Counted from the stretch's first letter, positions 8,303 to 21,603 are shown. The stretch is DNA of 64,000 bases from Bacillota bacterium (GCA_021810565.1 JAJZIM010000010.1:1-64000); one strand, 5' to 3'. A program made the numbers and translations. The notes: generated by a model not told the origin, from the letters alone.

Positions 8303-8331
8303 ATTATGGTCCGCGGCGGCGGCATGGTCAA
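8303..8331 (-). promoter_or_regulatory. Promoter of the 67-residue protein gene
   Basis: Minus strand TTGACC-N17-CATAAT, five of six matches in each hexamer with optimal spacing. Transcription would start near 8296, giving a leader of about 47 nt. Confidence 0.55.
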
Positions 8332-8626
8332 AGACTACATAATACAGCATACCGGTCTGCCGCGGTTTGCCGGGCAGCGCGGGGGACTTTTCGCGACGGC
8401 ATGGCTCCGGGGGAGTCCAAAGCGGCGGCCAGGCTGCGCCGGCGGGCAGGAGGCATGCGGCATGGGTGGCAGTTACTGCCGGCCGGTCTGCCGGCCCGCG
8501 GGGCGCCGCGCCCGGTGTTTCGGAGCGAGGGGCCGGATGGCGGCGGCCGGCTTCGCAGGGACGGGAAAAGGGGCAGGGATTCCGGGGGCCGGCCCGGAAG
8601 AACTTCTCCGTGGGAGGTGGGCGGGG
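8332..8626. other. Noncoding stretch between divergent genes
   Basis: Very GC-rich sequence with long open frames on both strands but no convincing ribosome site, domain or codon pattern. I see no RNA gene or clear promoter for the plus-strand gene that follows. Confidence 0.4.
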
Positions 8627-9145
8627 ATGGGACGGCGGCGGCACCCCCGGAGGGGCAAATCCCGCCGGGGCGGCGCGCGAGGCAACGCGCTCCCTCCGGC
8701 GGCGGAGTGGTTTCCGACGAACCTGGTGGACGAGGTGCGCCGTCTCGGCCGGGGCATCGGCCTCTTGGCGAGCGATGAGGAGATGCTGGAGTTCGACATC
8801 GGGGAGGATGGCCGGCTCGGCGTTGAGCCTGTGCACGATGTCCGGCTGCCGGCGCGGATCCTGCGCGCCGCCGCGCGGTCGGAGGTGTCGAGCCTGGTGG
8901 TGCGCACCTTTCTCCCGGAGACGGTGGCGGTGCGCCACGGGTCCGACCCCGACCGCGTGGTGCGGGTTCCGATGAAGGAGCTGCGCGGCTGGCGGATCGA
9001 GCGCCGGGCGGTAGGCCATTCCCCGGTGCGCTTGGAATGGACCAGGATCACCCCGGAGGAGCTGCGGGATGCCTACAGCCGCGATCCGGAGACGGGTGAG
9101 CCGGTGCCGCTGATGGTGTCGGAGCGCGACCACCGTTTTCTTTGA
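8627..9145 (+). CDS. Hypothetical basic protein
   Basis: 172 residues, unknown function. The ATG at 8627 follows GGGAGGTGG by 6 nt, which favours it over the longer open frame. The first 30 residues are Arg/Gly-rich; the remainder alternates charged helices and strands (EEMLEFDIGEDG, VVRVPMKELRGWRIERR) and looks like a folded globular domain. No signal peptide. It ends about 90 nt before the hpt promoter, so it is not part of the purine operon. Confidence 0.5.
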   Translation: MGRRRHPRRGKSRRGGARGNALPPAAEWFPTNLVDEVRRLGRGIGLLASDEEMLEFDIGEDGRLGVEPVHDVRLPARILRAAARSEVSSLVVRTFLPETVAVRHGSDPDRVVRVPMKELRGWRIERRAVGHSPVRLEWTRITPEELRDAYSRDPETGEPVPLMVSERDHRFL

Positions 9146-9237
9146 CGCCCCGGTCGTGGCGAAAGGGGAAGCCGGGCGGTCTCGTCTCAACCGGCGGGAG
9201 CTTGCGGAGGACCGCCTTGGGCGGGGGCCGCAGATCC

Positions 9238-9266
9238 TTGCAGGCCTTCGGCAAGTCGGATAGAAT
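9238..9266 (+). promoter_or_regulatory. Promoter of the hpt-guaA-pur operon
   Basis: TTGCAG-N17-TAGAAT; transcription would start near 9273, leaving only about 20 nt before the hpt start. That leader is too short for a purine riboswitch, so regulation by guanine aptamer is not supported here. Confidence 0.6.
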
Positions 9267-9291
9267 GGGGCCGTGAGGGGGGGATAAGTCC

Positions 9292-9830
9292 TTGTCGGAC
9301 GTCCAAATGGGCCGGGAACTGCTGGGGGAGACCGCCATCCGTGACAAGGTGGCCCAACTGGGCCGGCAGATCTCCGCGGACTACCGGGGGCAGGAGCTCC
9401 TGGTGGTGGGGGTGCTGAAGGGAGCGGTGATCTTCGCCGCGGACCTGGTGCGCCAGATCACGGTGCCGGTCTATTTGGATTTCATCGCCGTGTCCAGCTA
9501 CGGCAAGGCCACCCGCACCTCCGGGGTGGTGCGCATCCTGAAGGACCTGGAGGAGAGCATCGCCGGGGTCCACGTCCTGTTGGTGGAGGACATTGCGGAC
9601 ACGGGCCTCACCCTGCACTACCTGCGGGAGAACCTGCTGGCCCGGGGTCCCCGCAGCCTGAAGCTTTGCGCCCTGTTGGACAAGCCGGACTGCCGCCGGG
9701 TGGAGGTGCCCTTGGACTACGTGGGCTTTCAGATCCCCGACCAGTTCGTGGTGGGCTACGGGCTGGATTTTGACGGGCGCTTTCGGAACCTGCCCGCCGT
9801 CCACCTGCTGTCGCGCGAGGCGGAAAAGAA

Positions 9831-9834
<4 letters not shown>
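9292..9834 (+). CDS. hpt: Hypoxanthine(-guanine) phosphoribosyltransferase
   Basis: Purine salvage enzyme converting hypoxanthine or guanine plus PRPP to IMP or GMP in the cytoplasm. The 180-residue length is normal. The PRPP-binding signature [11 protein letters not shown] is intact near residues 101-111, preceded by LVVGVLKGA and followed by LDKP and VGYGLD, all typical of the family. The TTG at 9292 is chosen because GAGGGGGGG lies 8 nt upstream; an ATG at 9307 is the alternative. It is the first gene of the operon and overlaps guaA by 4 nt (GTGA), so salvage and de novo genes are expressed together. Confidence 0.92.
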
Positions 9835-11844
<2,010 letters not shown>

Positions 11845-11857
<13 letters not shown>

Positions 11858-13149
11858 TCGACCGGTATTCCCGGCCCCCCATGCGGGAGATCTGGACCCT
11901 GGAGAGCAAATACCGGCGCTGGCTGGAGGTGGAGATCCTGGCCTGCGAGGCGTGGGCCAGACTGGGGGAGGTGCCCGCCGAGGCGGTGGAGGAGATCCGC
12001 GCCCGGGCCGACTTTGACGTGGACCGGGTGCTGGCCGTCGAGGAGGAGGTGCGCCACGACGTCATCGCCTTCGTGAGCGCGGTGGCGGAGCGGGTGGGGC
12101 CCGCGGGGCGCTACCTCCACTACGGGTTGACCTCCTCCGACGTGGTGGAGACGGGCCAGGCCCTGCAGCTCAGGGCTGCGGCCGACCTGCTGCTGGAGGA
12201 CCTGGACCGGCTGCTGGCGGTGGTCAAGACCCGCGCCCTGGAGGAGAAGGAGACGGTGATGGTGGGCCGCACCCACGGCATCCACGCCGAGCCCATCACC
12301 TTCGGGGTGAAGCTGGCCCTGTGGTACGCGGAGCTGGAGCGGGACCGGCAGCGGCTGGCGCGGGCGCGGGAGACCGTCTGTGTGGGGAAGATCTCCGGGG
12401 CCGTGGGCACCTTCGCCCGGGTGCCGCCCCAGGTGGAGGCCTATGTCTGCGACCACCTGGGCCTGACGCCGGACCCGGTGTCCAACCAGGTGCTGCAGCG
12501 CGATCGCCACGCGGAGTTTCTGACCACCCTGGCCATCATCGGCGGCTCCGTGGAGCAGTTCGCCCTGGAGGTGCGCAACCTGCAGCGCACCGAGGTGCGG
12601 GAGGTGGAGGAGCCCTTCCGGGAGGGTCAAAAAGGCTCCTCGGCCATGCCCCACAAGCAGAATCCGGTGGAGAGCGAGAAGCTGACCGGGCTTTCCCGGG
12701 TGCTGCGGGGCAACGCCCTGGCGGCCCTGGAGGACATGGCCCTTTGGCACGAGCGCGACATCTCCCATTCCTCCGTGGAGCGGATCATCCTTCCCGACAG
12801 CACCATGCTCCTGGACTACATGCTGGACCGGCTGGCCGACATTTTGGGCCACCTGACCGTACACCGGGACCGCATGCGGCAAAATCTAGAATCCACGGGC
12901 GGCCTGGTCTACTCCCAGCGGGTCCTTTTGTCCCTGGTGGAGCGAGGCATGGCCCGGGAGGAGGCGTATCGGATCGTGCAACAGCACGCTCTGGCGGCCT
13001 GGGCCGGCGGGCCCGGCTTCCGGGAGCGCATCGGGGCCGATCCCCGGGTGGCCGAGCGGCTCTCTCCCGGGGAGATCGCGGGTCTTTTCGACTACCGGTC
13101 GGACCTGGCCCACGTGGACGAGATTTTCCGGCGGGCGGGGATTCTGTAG
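11845..13149 (+). CDS. purB: Adenylosuccinate lyase
   Basis: Catalyses two fumarate-releasing steps, SAICAR to AICAR and adenylosuccinate to AMP. 434 residues, normal length. The fumarase/aspartase-superfamily signature [11 protein letters not shown] is intact, as are TSSDVVETG and [13 protein letters not shown] start at 11845 overlaps purE by 13 nt and sits close to a GAGGGG stretch. Followed by purC after 24 nt. Confidence 0.96.
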
Positions 13150-13173
13150 GACGCCGGGAAAGGGAGGATGCAG

Positions 13174-13893
13174 ATGGACCGGATCTACGAGGGGAAGGCC
13201 AAGATCGTCTACCGCACCGACGATCCGGAGCGGGTGCTGATGCACTTCAAGGACGCGGCCACCGCCTTCAACGGCAAGAAGCGGGGGGAGATCGCCGGCA
13301 AGGGGCGGATGAACGCCGGCATCACCGTGGCCCTCTTCCGCCACCTGGAGCGCGCCGGCGTGGCCACCCACCTGCTGGAGCAGCCGGCCCCCGACGAGTT
13401 GCTGGTGCGCCGGCTTACCATGCTGCCCCTGGAGGTGGTGGTCCGCAACCTGGCTGCCGGCTCCATGAGCCACCGCCTGGGTCTGGAGGAGGGGCGCCCC
13501 CTTTCCCTCCCGGTGCGGGAGTTCTATCTGAAGAACGACCAGCTGGGCGATCCCTGGGTCAACCGTCACCACATCCTGGCCCTGGGGCTGGCCGACGCGG
13601 CGCAGGTGGCGGGCATGGAGGAGCTCGCGGGGCGGATCAACGAGCTTTTGCGCCGGTTCTTCGCCGAGCGGGAGCTGGAGCTGGTGGACTTCAAGCTGGA
13701 GTTCGGCGAGGCCGAGGGAAGACTGATCCTGGGGGACGAGATCACCCCGGACACCTGCCGGCTGTGGCAGGTGGGAAGCCACGAGCGCATGGACAAGGAC
13801 CGGTTCCGCCGCGACCTGGGCGGGGTGGACGACGCCTATCGCGAGGTGTTCCGCCGAGTGACGGGGAAGGAGGCCGACCATGTGGCGGGCTGA
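13174..13893 (+). CDS. purC: SAICAR synthetase
   Basis: Ligates aspartate to CAIR using ATP. 239 residues. I use the second ATG (13174) because AAGGGAGG abuts the first one (13168) with no spacing. Family motifs present include YEGKAKIVY, FNGKKRGEIAGKG, LPLEVVVRN and the DEITPD-CRLW segment. It overlaps purS by 14 nt. Confidence 0.95.
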   Translation: MDRIYEGKAKIVYRTDDPERVLMHFKDAATAFNGKKRGEIAGKGRMNAGITVALFRHLERAGVATHLLEQPAPDELLVRRLTMLPLEVVVRNLAAGSMSHRLGLEEGRPLSLPVREFYLKNDQLGDPWVNRHHILALGLADAAQVAGMEELAGRINELLRRFFAERELELVDFKLEFGEAEGRLILGDEITPDTCRLWQVGSHERMDKDRFRRDLGGVDDAYREVFRRVTGKEADHVAG

Positions 13894-14127
13894 GATGCGG
13901 GTCACCCTCAAGCCGGGGGTGCTGGATCCCCAGGGCCGGGCGGTGCGCCAGAAACTCGCCAACCTGGGCTGGACGGGGGTGTCCGACGTGCGGGTGGGCA
14001 AGTTCCTGGAGCTTCTCCTCGAGGCGCCGGACCGCGCGGCGGCGGTGGCGCTGGTGGAGGAGATGGGCCGGCGGCTGTTGGCCAACCCGGTCCTGGAGGA
14101 TTTCAGCTTCGATTTGGAGGAGCGCTG

Positions 14128-14128
<1 letters not shown>
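13880..14128 (+). CDS. purS: FGAM synthase subunit PurS
   Basis: Small structural subunit that bridges PurL and PurQ in the three-part FGAM synthase of Firmicutes and archaea. 82 residues with the typical [12 protein letters not shown] start, followed by V-R-KL-NLG and V--VRVGK. AAGGAGG lies 6 nt upstream of the ATG. The stop and the purQ start share one base (TGATG), consistent with stoichiometric coupled translation. Confidence 0.95.
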
Positions 14129-14822
<694 letters not shown>

Positions 14823-14826
<4 letters not shown>

Positions 14827-17033
14827 CGCAGATGGAGGCCTGGCGCGAGATGGGGCTGTCCGAGGCGGAGCATCGGCGGATGGTGGACCTTTTGGGCCGG
14901 GAGCCCAATCTAACCGAGACGGGCATGTTCGCCGTCTTGTGGTCCGAGCATTGCGCCTACAAGCACTCCCGACACATGCTCAAGACCCTGCCCCGCCGGG
15001 GGCGGCGGGTGCTGGTGGGACCCGGCGAGAACGCCGGCGTGGTGGGTCTGGGGCGCGGCCTGGCCCTGGCCTTCCGCATCGAGTCCCACAACCACCCCTC
15101 CGCCATCGAGCCGCACCAGGGAGCGGCCACGGGCATCGGGGGGATCGTGCGGGACATCCTGGCCATGGGGGCGCGACCGGTGGCCCTCTTGGACTCCTTG
15201 CATTTCGGCCCCCCGGGGGAGGCGCGCAACCGCCACCTGCTCTCCGGCGTGGTGGGAGGCATCGCCGCCTACGGCAACTGCATCGGGGTGCCCACGGTGG
15301 GCGGGGAGATCGATTTCGGCCCCCGCTACACCGACAACCCCCTGGTGAACGTGCTTTGCGCCGGGGTGGTGGCCAAGGACCGGTTGATGCACGCCCGGGC
15401 GGCCCGGCCCGGCAGCGCGCTGCTCCTGGTCGGCTCCTACACCGGACGGGACGGCATCCACGGCGCCACCTTCGCCTCGGCGCAGCTGGACGAGGCATCC
15501 CAGGAGCGCCGGCCGGCGGTGCAGGTGGGCGACCCGTTCTTGGAGAAGCTGCTCATCGAGGCCTGCCTGGAGATGGTGGCCACCGGGAAGGTGGAGGGGC
15601 TGCAGGACCTGGGGGCGGCGGGGCTCACCTCCTCCCTGGCGGAGACGGCCTCCCGGGGCGGTACCGGGGTGCGGTTGGACCTGGACCGGGTGCCGCTGCG
15701 GGAGGAGGGCATGACCTCCTACGAGATCATGCTGTCGGAATCCCAGGAGCGGATGCTGGCGATCTGCCGCCCCGAGGACGCGCAGGAATTGATCGGGATC
15801 TGCCGGCGCTGGGGCCTCAACGCCGACGTCATCGGGGAGACCACGGACGACCGGGTGCTGACGGTGCGGCAGGGGGGCGAGATCGTGGCCCAGGTGCCGG
15901 TGCGGGCCCTCACCGAGGAGGTGCCGGGCTACTACGTGGCGCCCCGACCGCCGGCGGACCTGGACGAGAGGCGGCGAGTGCCCGAAGACCTGCCGCAGCC
16001 GGACGCCACCCAGAGCCTTTTGGACCTCCTGTCCTCCCCGCAGCTTTGCTGCCGGCGCTTCGTGTACGAGCAGTATGACTACCAGGTGCGCACCGACACC
16101 CTGATGACGCCGGGGGGCGACGCTGCGGTGCTGCGGCTGCGGGGCACCCGGAAGGCCGTGGCCCTCGCCACCGATTCCGGCGGACTGGCCAGCCGCGTGG
16201 ACCCCTACCGCGGGGCCGCGCTGGCGGTGGCGGAGGCGGCACGGAACCTGGCCGTGGTGGGAGCGGAGCCGCTGGGGATCACCAACTGCCTGAACTTCGG
16301 CGATCCCGACCGGCCCGAGGTGGCCTGGCAGTTCGCCGAGAGCGTGGACGGCATGGCCGAGGCCTGCCGGGCCCTGGGGATACCGGTCACCGGCGGCAAC
16401 GTCAGCTTCTACAACGAGACGGAGGGAGTCCCGGTGCACCCCACGGTGGTGGTGGGGATGGCCGGATTGGTGCGGGAGCCGGATAGAATTCCTGCCGTGG
16501 GCTTCCGTCGGGAGGGGGACTTCCTGGTGCTCCTGGGCTCCCCGGAGGGGGAGCTGGGGGCCAGCGTCTACCTGGAGGTGGTGCATGGCCTGGTGGCCGG
16601 GCAGCCTCCGGCGGTGGACTACGCGCGGGAGCGCATGGTGCAGGGTGGGTGCGTCGCGCTGGTGCGCCGGGGGCTTTTGGCCTCGGCCCACGACCTGTCC
16701 GCGGGCGGGCTGGCCTTGGCCGTGGCGGAGGGCGTGCTGCACGCCGGCGCGGGTGCCCAGGGCGCCGTGGTGAACCTGCCCGTCCCTATCGGTCGGGTGG
16801 ACGGGCTGCTCTTCGGGGAGGCGCCCTCCCGCATCCTGGTGTCGTGCTCCGAGCGGCACCTGGTGCGGGTGAAGAACGTGCTGGAGCGCTGGGGGGTGCC
16901 CCAGCAGGTCATCGGGCGGGTGTCGGCGAAGGATCTGACCGTCCGGGTGGGCGGCAAGCCGGTGCTCTCGGCCACCACGGAGCAGCTGCGCCAGGCCTGG
17001 GAGCCGACCTTGGAAAGGATGATGTCGGGATGA
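14823..17033 (+). CDS. purL: FGAM synthase large subunit, short type
   Basis: ATP-dependent ligase converting FGAR to FGAM with ammonia from PurQ. 736 residues, the short PurL that requires PurS and PurQ. Recognisable: [11 protein letters not shown] near the N terminus, [18 protein letters not shown](I)EP and GGIVRDI, and two duplicated AIRS-like halves. The GTG at 14823 overlaps the purQ stop (GTGA); an ATG at 14832 is possible. Confidence 0.96.
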
Positions 17034-18415
17034 GCCTGCGCGAGGAATGCGGCGTGGCGGGGGTCTGGGACCATCCGGGAGCGGGGGGGCAGGTGATCAA
17101 CAGCCTCTATGCCCTGCAGCACCGGGGCCAGGAGAGCGCGGGCCTGGCGGTCACCGACGGGCGGCAGGTGCGGGGGCACAAGGGCATGGGCCTGGTGGCG
17201 GAGGTGTTCTCCCGGGACCGATTCCGGGAGCTGGCGGGCGCGGCGGCCATCGGCCACGTGCGCTACTCCACCACGGGAGCCAGCCTGCTCACCAACGCCC
17301 AGCCCTTGGTGGTCCGCTACCACCGCGGCGGGCTGGCCCTGGCCCACAACGGAAATCTGGTGAACGCCCGCCGCTTGCGCGAGCGGCTGGAGGAGGAGGG
17401 CTCCATCTTTCAGACCACCTCGGATACGGAGGTGGTGGCCCACCTCATCGCCCGGGCCGGGGATCGCGACCTGCCCGAGGCCGCCGGCTGGGCCCTGGAG
17501 CAGGTGGAGGGCGCCTACGCCCTGCTGATGCTGTCCGAGGACCGGCTGCTGGCGGCCCGGGATCCCGCCGGCATCCGTCCTTTGTCTATCGGTCGATTGG
17601 GGGATACGGTGGTCTTCGCCTCCGAAACCTGCGCCCTGGATGCCCTGGGAGCCGTCTTCTGGCGGGACGTGGCCCCCGGGGAGATGGTGGTGGCGGGGCG
17701 GGAAGGCCTCGTCTCCTATCGCGTCTTCCCGCCCCGGCCGACCAATCTGTGCGCCTTCGAGTTCATCTACTTCGCCCGTCCGGACTCCGACCTGGACGGA
17801 ATGAACGTGCACGCCGTGCGCAAGGAGTTGGGCCGTGCCCTCTTCCAGGAGGCGCCGGTCGAGGCCGATCTGGTCACGGGGGTGCCCGACTCCAGCATCT
17901 CCGCGGCGGCCGGCTACGCCGAGGCGGCCGGCATCCCCTACGAGTTGGGGCTGGTGAAGAACCGCTACATCGGACGGACCTTCATCCAGCCCGGCCAGGA
18001 CAAGCGGTCCCAGGGGGTGCGGCTCAAGCTGAACGCCCTGCGCAAGGTGCTGGAGGGCCGCCGCGTGGTGCTGGTGGACGACTCCATCGTGCGGGGCACC
18101 ACCTCCCGGCACATCGTGCAGCTCTTGCGGGATTCGGGGGCGCGGGAGGTGCATCTGCGCATCAGTTCCCCCCCCTACCGGTACCCCTGCTTCTACGGCA
18201 TCGACACCTCCGCCACCTCGGAACTGGTGGCCGCCGGGCGGCAGGTGGAGGACATCCGGCAACTGGTGGGGGCGGACAGCCTGGCCTTCCTGTCTTCGGC
18301 GGGCCTCCTGGAGGTCATCGGCACCGACCGCTGCATGGCCTGCTTCACCGGGGAATATCCCGTGCGCATCCCTGCGGGAACCGGCAAGCACAGCCTGGAG
18401 GAGCGGGTCTGCTGA
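17030..18415 (+). CDS. purF: Amidophosphoribosyltransferase
   Basis: First committed step of purine synthesis, PRPP plus glutamine to phosphoribosylamine. 461 residues. The mature N-terminal Cys follows a short propeptide (MSLREE then CGVAGVW). The Ntn glutaminase domain contains ALQHRGQESAG and GHVRYSTTG; the transferase domain has the PRPP loop VLVDDSIVRGTT. The cluster-ligand pattern C-A-F---IYFARPDS and the late C-MACF are consistent with the Fe-S-containing Bacillus-type enzyme. ATGA overlap with purL. Confidence 0.96.
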   Translation: MSLREECGVAGVWDHPGAGGQVINSLYALQHRGQESAGLAVTDGRQVRGHKGMGLVAEVFSRDRFRELAGAAAIGHVRYSTTGASLLTNAQPLVVRYHRGGLALAHNGNLVNARRLRERLEEEGSIFQTTSDTEVVAHLIARAGDRDLPEAAGWALEQVEGAYALLMLSEDRLLAARDPAGIRPLSIGRLGDTVVFASETCALDALGAVFWRDVAPGEMVVAGREGLVSYRVFPPRPTNLCAFEFIYFARPDSDLDGMNVHAVRKELGRALFQEAPVEADLVTGVPDSSISAAAGYAEAAGIPYELGLVKNRYIGRTFIQPGQDKRSQGVRLKLNALRKVLEGRRVVLVDDSIVRGTTSRHIVQLLRDSGAREVHLRISSPPYRYPCFYGIDTSATSELVAAGRQVEDIRQLVGADSLAFLSSAGLLEVIGTDRCMACFTGEYPVRIPAGTGKHSLEERVC

Positions 18416-19446
18416 TGGCCGGGGGCTGGACCTACCGGCGGGCCGGGGTGGATCTGGGCGCCGCCCAGCGCTCGGTGGAACTCATCGGCCGGGAGGCCGC
18501 CACGGCCGGCCGGCCCGAGGTGCTGGCCGGGGTGGGGGGCTTCGGGGGGCTGATCCGGCTGCCGGAGGGGTACCGCCGGCCGGTGCTGGTGGCGGGATGC
18601 GACGGGGTGGGGACCAAGCTGGCGGTGGCCTTCGCCGCCGGTCGGCACGACACGGTGGGGGTGGACCTGGTGGCCATGAGCGTCAACGACGTGCTGGCCC
18701 TGGGGGCGGAGCCCCTCTTCTTTCTGGACTACCTGGCGGTGGGGCGGCTGGATCCCGAGCAGGCGGCGGCGGTGGTCCGGGGCATTGCGCGGGGCTGCCG
18801 CGAGGCGGGCTGCGCCCTGCTGGGAGGGGAGACGGCCGAGTTGCCCGGCTTCTACCCCCCGGGACAGTACGATCTGGCCGGCTTCGCGGTGGGGGTGGTG
18901 GAGGCCGACGCGGTGGTGGACGGCACCCGGGCGGTGCCGGGGGACGCGCTGATCGGCCTGGCCTCGGCGGGGTTGCATTCCAACGGCTACTCTCTGGCCC
19001 GCCGCCTCCTGCTGGAGGAGCGGGGCCATGCTTTGGACCAGCGGTTGCCGGGGCTGGACCGGACCCTGGGGGAGGAGCTGTTGGAGCCCACCCGCATCTA
19101 CGTCAAGAGCGTGCTGGCCCTCCTGAAGGAGGCGCAGGTGCACGCCTTGGCCCACGTCACCGGCGGGGGGATCCCCGGGAACCTGCCCCGGGTGCTGCCG
19201 GAGGGGGTGCGGGCCAGGGTCCGCTGGGGCAGCTGGCCGCAGCCCGCCATCTTCCGCCTGATCCAGGAGGCGGGGGAGGTGGAGGAGGCGGAGATGTGGC
19301 GCACCTTCAACCGCGGCCTGGGCTTTCTGGCGGCGGTGCCCCCGGAGCAGGCCCCGACGGCCCTGGAGCTGCTGCGGGCCGCCGGGGAGCGGGCCTGGGT
19401 AGTGGGCGAACTCGTGGCGGGGGAGCGGGGGGTGGACCTGGAGTGA
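18415..19446 (+). CDS. purM: AIR synthetase
   Basis: Cyclises FGAM to AIR. 343 residues with Y-AGVD, the glycine-rich GCDGVGTKL, DLVAMSVNDVLALGAEPLFFLDY, GGETAELPG and HVTGGGIPGN. Start shares one base with the purF stop (TGATG); it overlaps purN by 4 nt. Confidence 0.96.
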   Translation: MAGGWTYRRAGVDLGAAQRSVELIGREAATAGRPEVLAGVGGFGGLIRLPEGYRRPVLVAGCDGVGTKLAVAFAAGRHDTVGVDLVAMSVNDVLALGAEPLFFLDYLAVGRLDPEQAAAVVRGIARGCREAGCALLGGETAELPGFYPPGQYDLAGFAVGVVEADAVVDGTRAVPGDALIGLASAGLHSNGYSLARRLLLEERGHALDQRLPGLDRTLGEELLEPTRIYVKSVLALLKEAQVHALAHVTGGGIPGNLPRVLPEGVRARVRWGSWPQPAIFRLIQEAGEVEEAEMWRTFNRGLGFLAAVPPEQAPTALELLRAAGERAWVVGELVAGERGVDLE

Positions 19447-20042
19447 CTCGGGTGACGGTGCTGGTCTCGGGCCGTGGTTCCAACCTGCGGGCGATCCTGG
19501 AGCAAAGCCGCGCTCCGGGCTTCCCGGCCCGGGTGGTGGCGGCGGTGAGCGACCGGGGGGAGGTGCCGGCCTTGGAGCACGCCCGATCGGCCGGGGTGGA
19601 GGCCCTGGCCCTGGACGCGGCGCGGGACCCTTCTTGGGACGCCCACCTGGCGGCGGTCCTGGAGGAGCGGCAAGTGGATCTGATCTGCTTGGCCGGGTAC
19701 ATGCGCCTGGTGCGCGAGCCGCTTTTGTCCCGCTTCGCGGGCCGCATCCTGAACATTCACCCCTCGCTCCTGCCGGCCTTCCCCGGCCTTGACGCCCAGC
19801 GGCAGGCCTGGGAGTATGGGGTGAAGGTGGCCGGCTGCACCGTGCATTTCGTGGACGCGGGGATGGACTCGGGGCCGGTGGTCTTGCAGCGCTCGGTGCC
19901 GGTGGCGGAGGACGACACCCCCGAGAGCCTCGCGCGGCGCATCCTGGCGGAGGAGCACCGGGCCTACCCGGAGGCGGTGCGCCTGTTCGCTCTGGGGAGG
20001 TTGGAGCTGCGGGGCCGGCGGGTGCTCGTCCGGCCGCAGTGA
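19443..20042 (+). CDS. purN: GAR formyltransferase
   Basis: Transfers the formyl group of 10-formyl-THF to GAR. 199 residues with VLVSGRGSNL, the catalytic NIHPSLLPAF (Asn and His) and the downstream HFVDAGMDSGP segment including the catalytic Asp. GTG start in a 4-nt overlap with the purM stop. Confidence 0.95.
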   Translation: MTRVTVLVSGRGSNLRAILEQSRAPGFPARVVAAVSDRGEVPALEHARSAGVEALALDAARDPSWDAHLAAVLEERQVDLICLAGYMRLVREPLLSRFAGRILNIHPSLLPAFPGLDAQRQAWEYGVKVAGCTVHFVDAGMDSGPVVLQRSVPVAEDDTPESLARRILAEEHRAYPEAVRLFALGRLELRGRRVLVRPQ

Positions 20043-20061
20043 GCGGAAGGGGGAGAGGACG

Positions 20062-21603
20062 ATGATCCGGCGTGCGCTTTTGTCCGTGTCCGACAAGACG
20101 GGCCTGGCCGAATTCGCCCGCGGGCTGGCCGAGCTGGGGGTGGAGCTGGTGTCGAGCGGCGGCACGGCCGGCTTTCTGGCGGGGGAGGGAGTGCCGGTGC
20201 GCGCGGTGTCGGACGTGACCGGTTTTCCCGAGATCCTGGGCGGGCGGGTGAAGACGCTGCACCCGGCCATCCACGGCGGCATCCTGGCCCGCCGCGACGA
20301 GGCGTCCCACATGGAGCAACTGGCGGCCCACGGCATCGGCCCCATCGACCTGGTGGCGGTGAACCTGTATCCCTTCCGCCACACGGTCCAGCAGCCGGGG
20401 GTGACCCTGGAGGATGCCGTGGAGAACATCGACATCGGCGGTCCCACTATGATTCGCGCAGCGGCCAAGAACCACCGCCACGTGGTGGTGGTGGTGGACC
20501 CGGCCGATTACCCGGCGGTGTTGGACCAGCTGCGCTCGCAGCCGGAGGTGTCCGAGGAGACCCGCTACCGTCTGGCGGTGACGGCCTTCCGCCACACCGC
20601 CGCCTACGACGCGCTCATCGCCCGCTGGCTGGGAGAGCGGATGATGGATGCGGACCCCTTTCCCCAAGAGCTGGTGGTGGCGGCGGAGAAGGTGCGGGAA
20701 TTGCGCTACGGCGAGAACCCCCACCAGCGCTCGGCCCTCTATCGGGACCCGGTGGGCGGGCTCTCCTTGGTGGGGGCGCGGCAGTTGGGGGGCAAGGAGC
20801 TGTCCTACAACAACCTGAACGACGCCGCGGCGGCCCTGGCCCTTTGCCGGGAGTTCTCCGACACGGCGGTGGTGGCGGTGAAGCACGCCAACCCCTGCGG
20901 GGTGGCGGAGGGAGGCACCTTGGCGCAAGCCTATCGGCGCGCCCACGACGCGGATCCGGTGTCCATCTTCGGGGGGATCGTGGCCGTGAATCGGGAACTG
21001 GACCCCGAGACGGCGGAAGAGATGGCGGAGATCTTTCTGGAGGTGATCATCGCGCCGGCCTTCTCCCCGAAGGCGGTGGAGATCCTGGGGAGAAAGAAGA
21101 ACCTGCGCCTTTTGGAGACTGGCCCCTTCGAGGATCTGGCGGCCCTGAGCTTCGACCTGCGCCGCTTGGACGGGGGGATCCTGGTGCAGACGGCGGACCC
21201 GTTGGGGGAGGACCGGGAGGGCTGGCGCAGCGTCACCAAGAAGCAGCCAACGCAGGCCCAACTGGACGACCTGCTCTTCGCCTGGAAGGTGGCGAAATGG
21301 GTCAAGTCCAACGCCATCGTGGTGGCCAAGGACCGCACCACCCTGGGGGTGGGGGCGGGACAGATGAACCGCATCGAGTCCACCCGCCTGGCCCTCAAGG
21401 CGGCCGGGGAGGCCGCCCGGGGAGCGGTGCTGGCCTCGGACGCCTTCTTCCCCTTCCCCGACGTGGTGGAGGCGGCGGGAGAGGCGGGGGTCGCGCTCAT
21501 CGGCCAGCCGGGAGGAGGGATGCGGGACGAGTTGTCCATCCAGGCGGCGGACGAGCGCGGCATGGCCATGGTATTCACCGGGCGGCGCCACTTCCGGCAC
21601 TGA
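20062..21603 (+). CDS. purH: Bifunctional AICAR transformylase/IMP cyclohydrolase
   Basis: Last two steps to IMP. 513 residues: an N-terminal MGS-like cyclohydrolase domain (LLSVSDKTGL, SSGGTA) and the transformylase domain with LRYGENPHQ, the catalytic VKHANPCG, and KSNAIV. The C terminus RRHFRH is normal, so the gene is complete. GGGAGAGG precedes the ATG. It is the last contiguous gene of the purine operon; purD resumes only about 4 kb downstream beyond an accessory island. Confidence 0.97.
   Translation: MIRRALLSVSDKTGLAEFARGLAELGVELVSSGGTAGFLAGEGVPVRAVSDVTGFPEILGGRVKTLHPAIHGGILARRDEASHMEQLAAHGIGPIDLVAVNLYPFRHTVQQPGVTLEDAVENIDIGGPTMIRAAAKNHRHVVVVVDPADYPAVLDQLRSQPEVSEETRYRLAVTAFRHTAAYDALIARWLGERMMDADPFPQELVVAAEKVRELRYGENPHQRSALYRDPVGGLSLVGARQLGGKELSYNNLNDAAAALALCREFSDTAVVAVKHANPCGVAEGGTLAQAYRRAHDADPVSIFGGIVAVNRELDPETAEEMAEIFLEVIIAPAFSPKAVEILGRKKNLRLLETGPFEDLAALSFDLRRLDGGILVQTADPLGEDREGWRSVTKKQPTQAQLDDLLFAWKVAKWVKSNAIVVAKDRTTLGVGAGQMNRIESTRLALKAAGEAARGAVLASDAFFPFPDVVEAAGEAGVALIGQPGGGMRDELSIQAADERGMAMVFTGRRHFRH

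Noticed and set aside
8237-8626. N-terminal extension of the 8627-9145 protein
   Set aside because: Open frame only; composition is irregular and a proper ribosome site lies at the ATG at 8627.
9146-9291. Purine riboswitch before hpt
   Set aside because: The promoter at 9238-9266 leaves only about 20 nt of leader and no aptamer core was seen.
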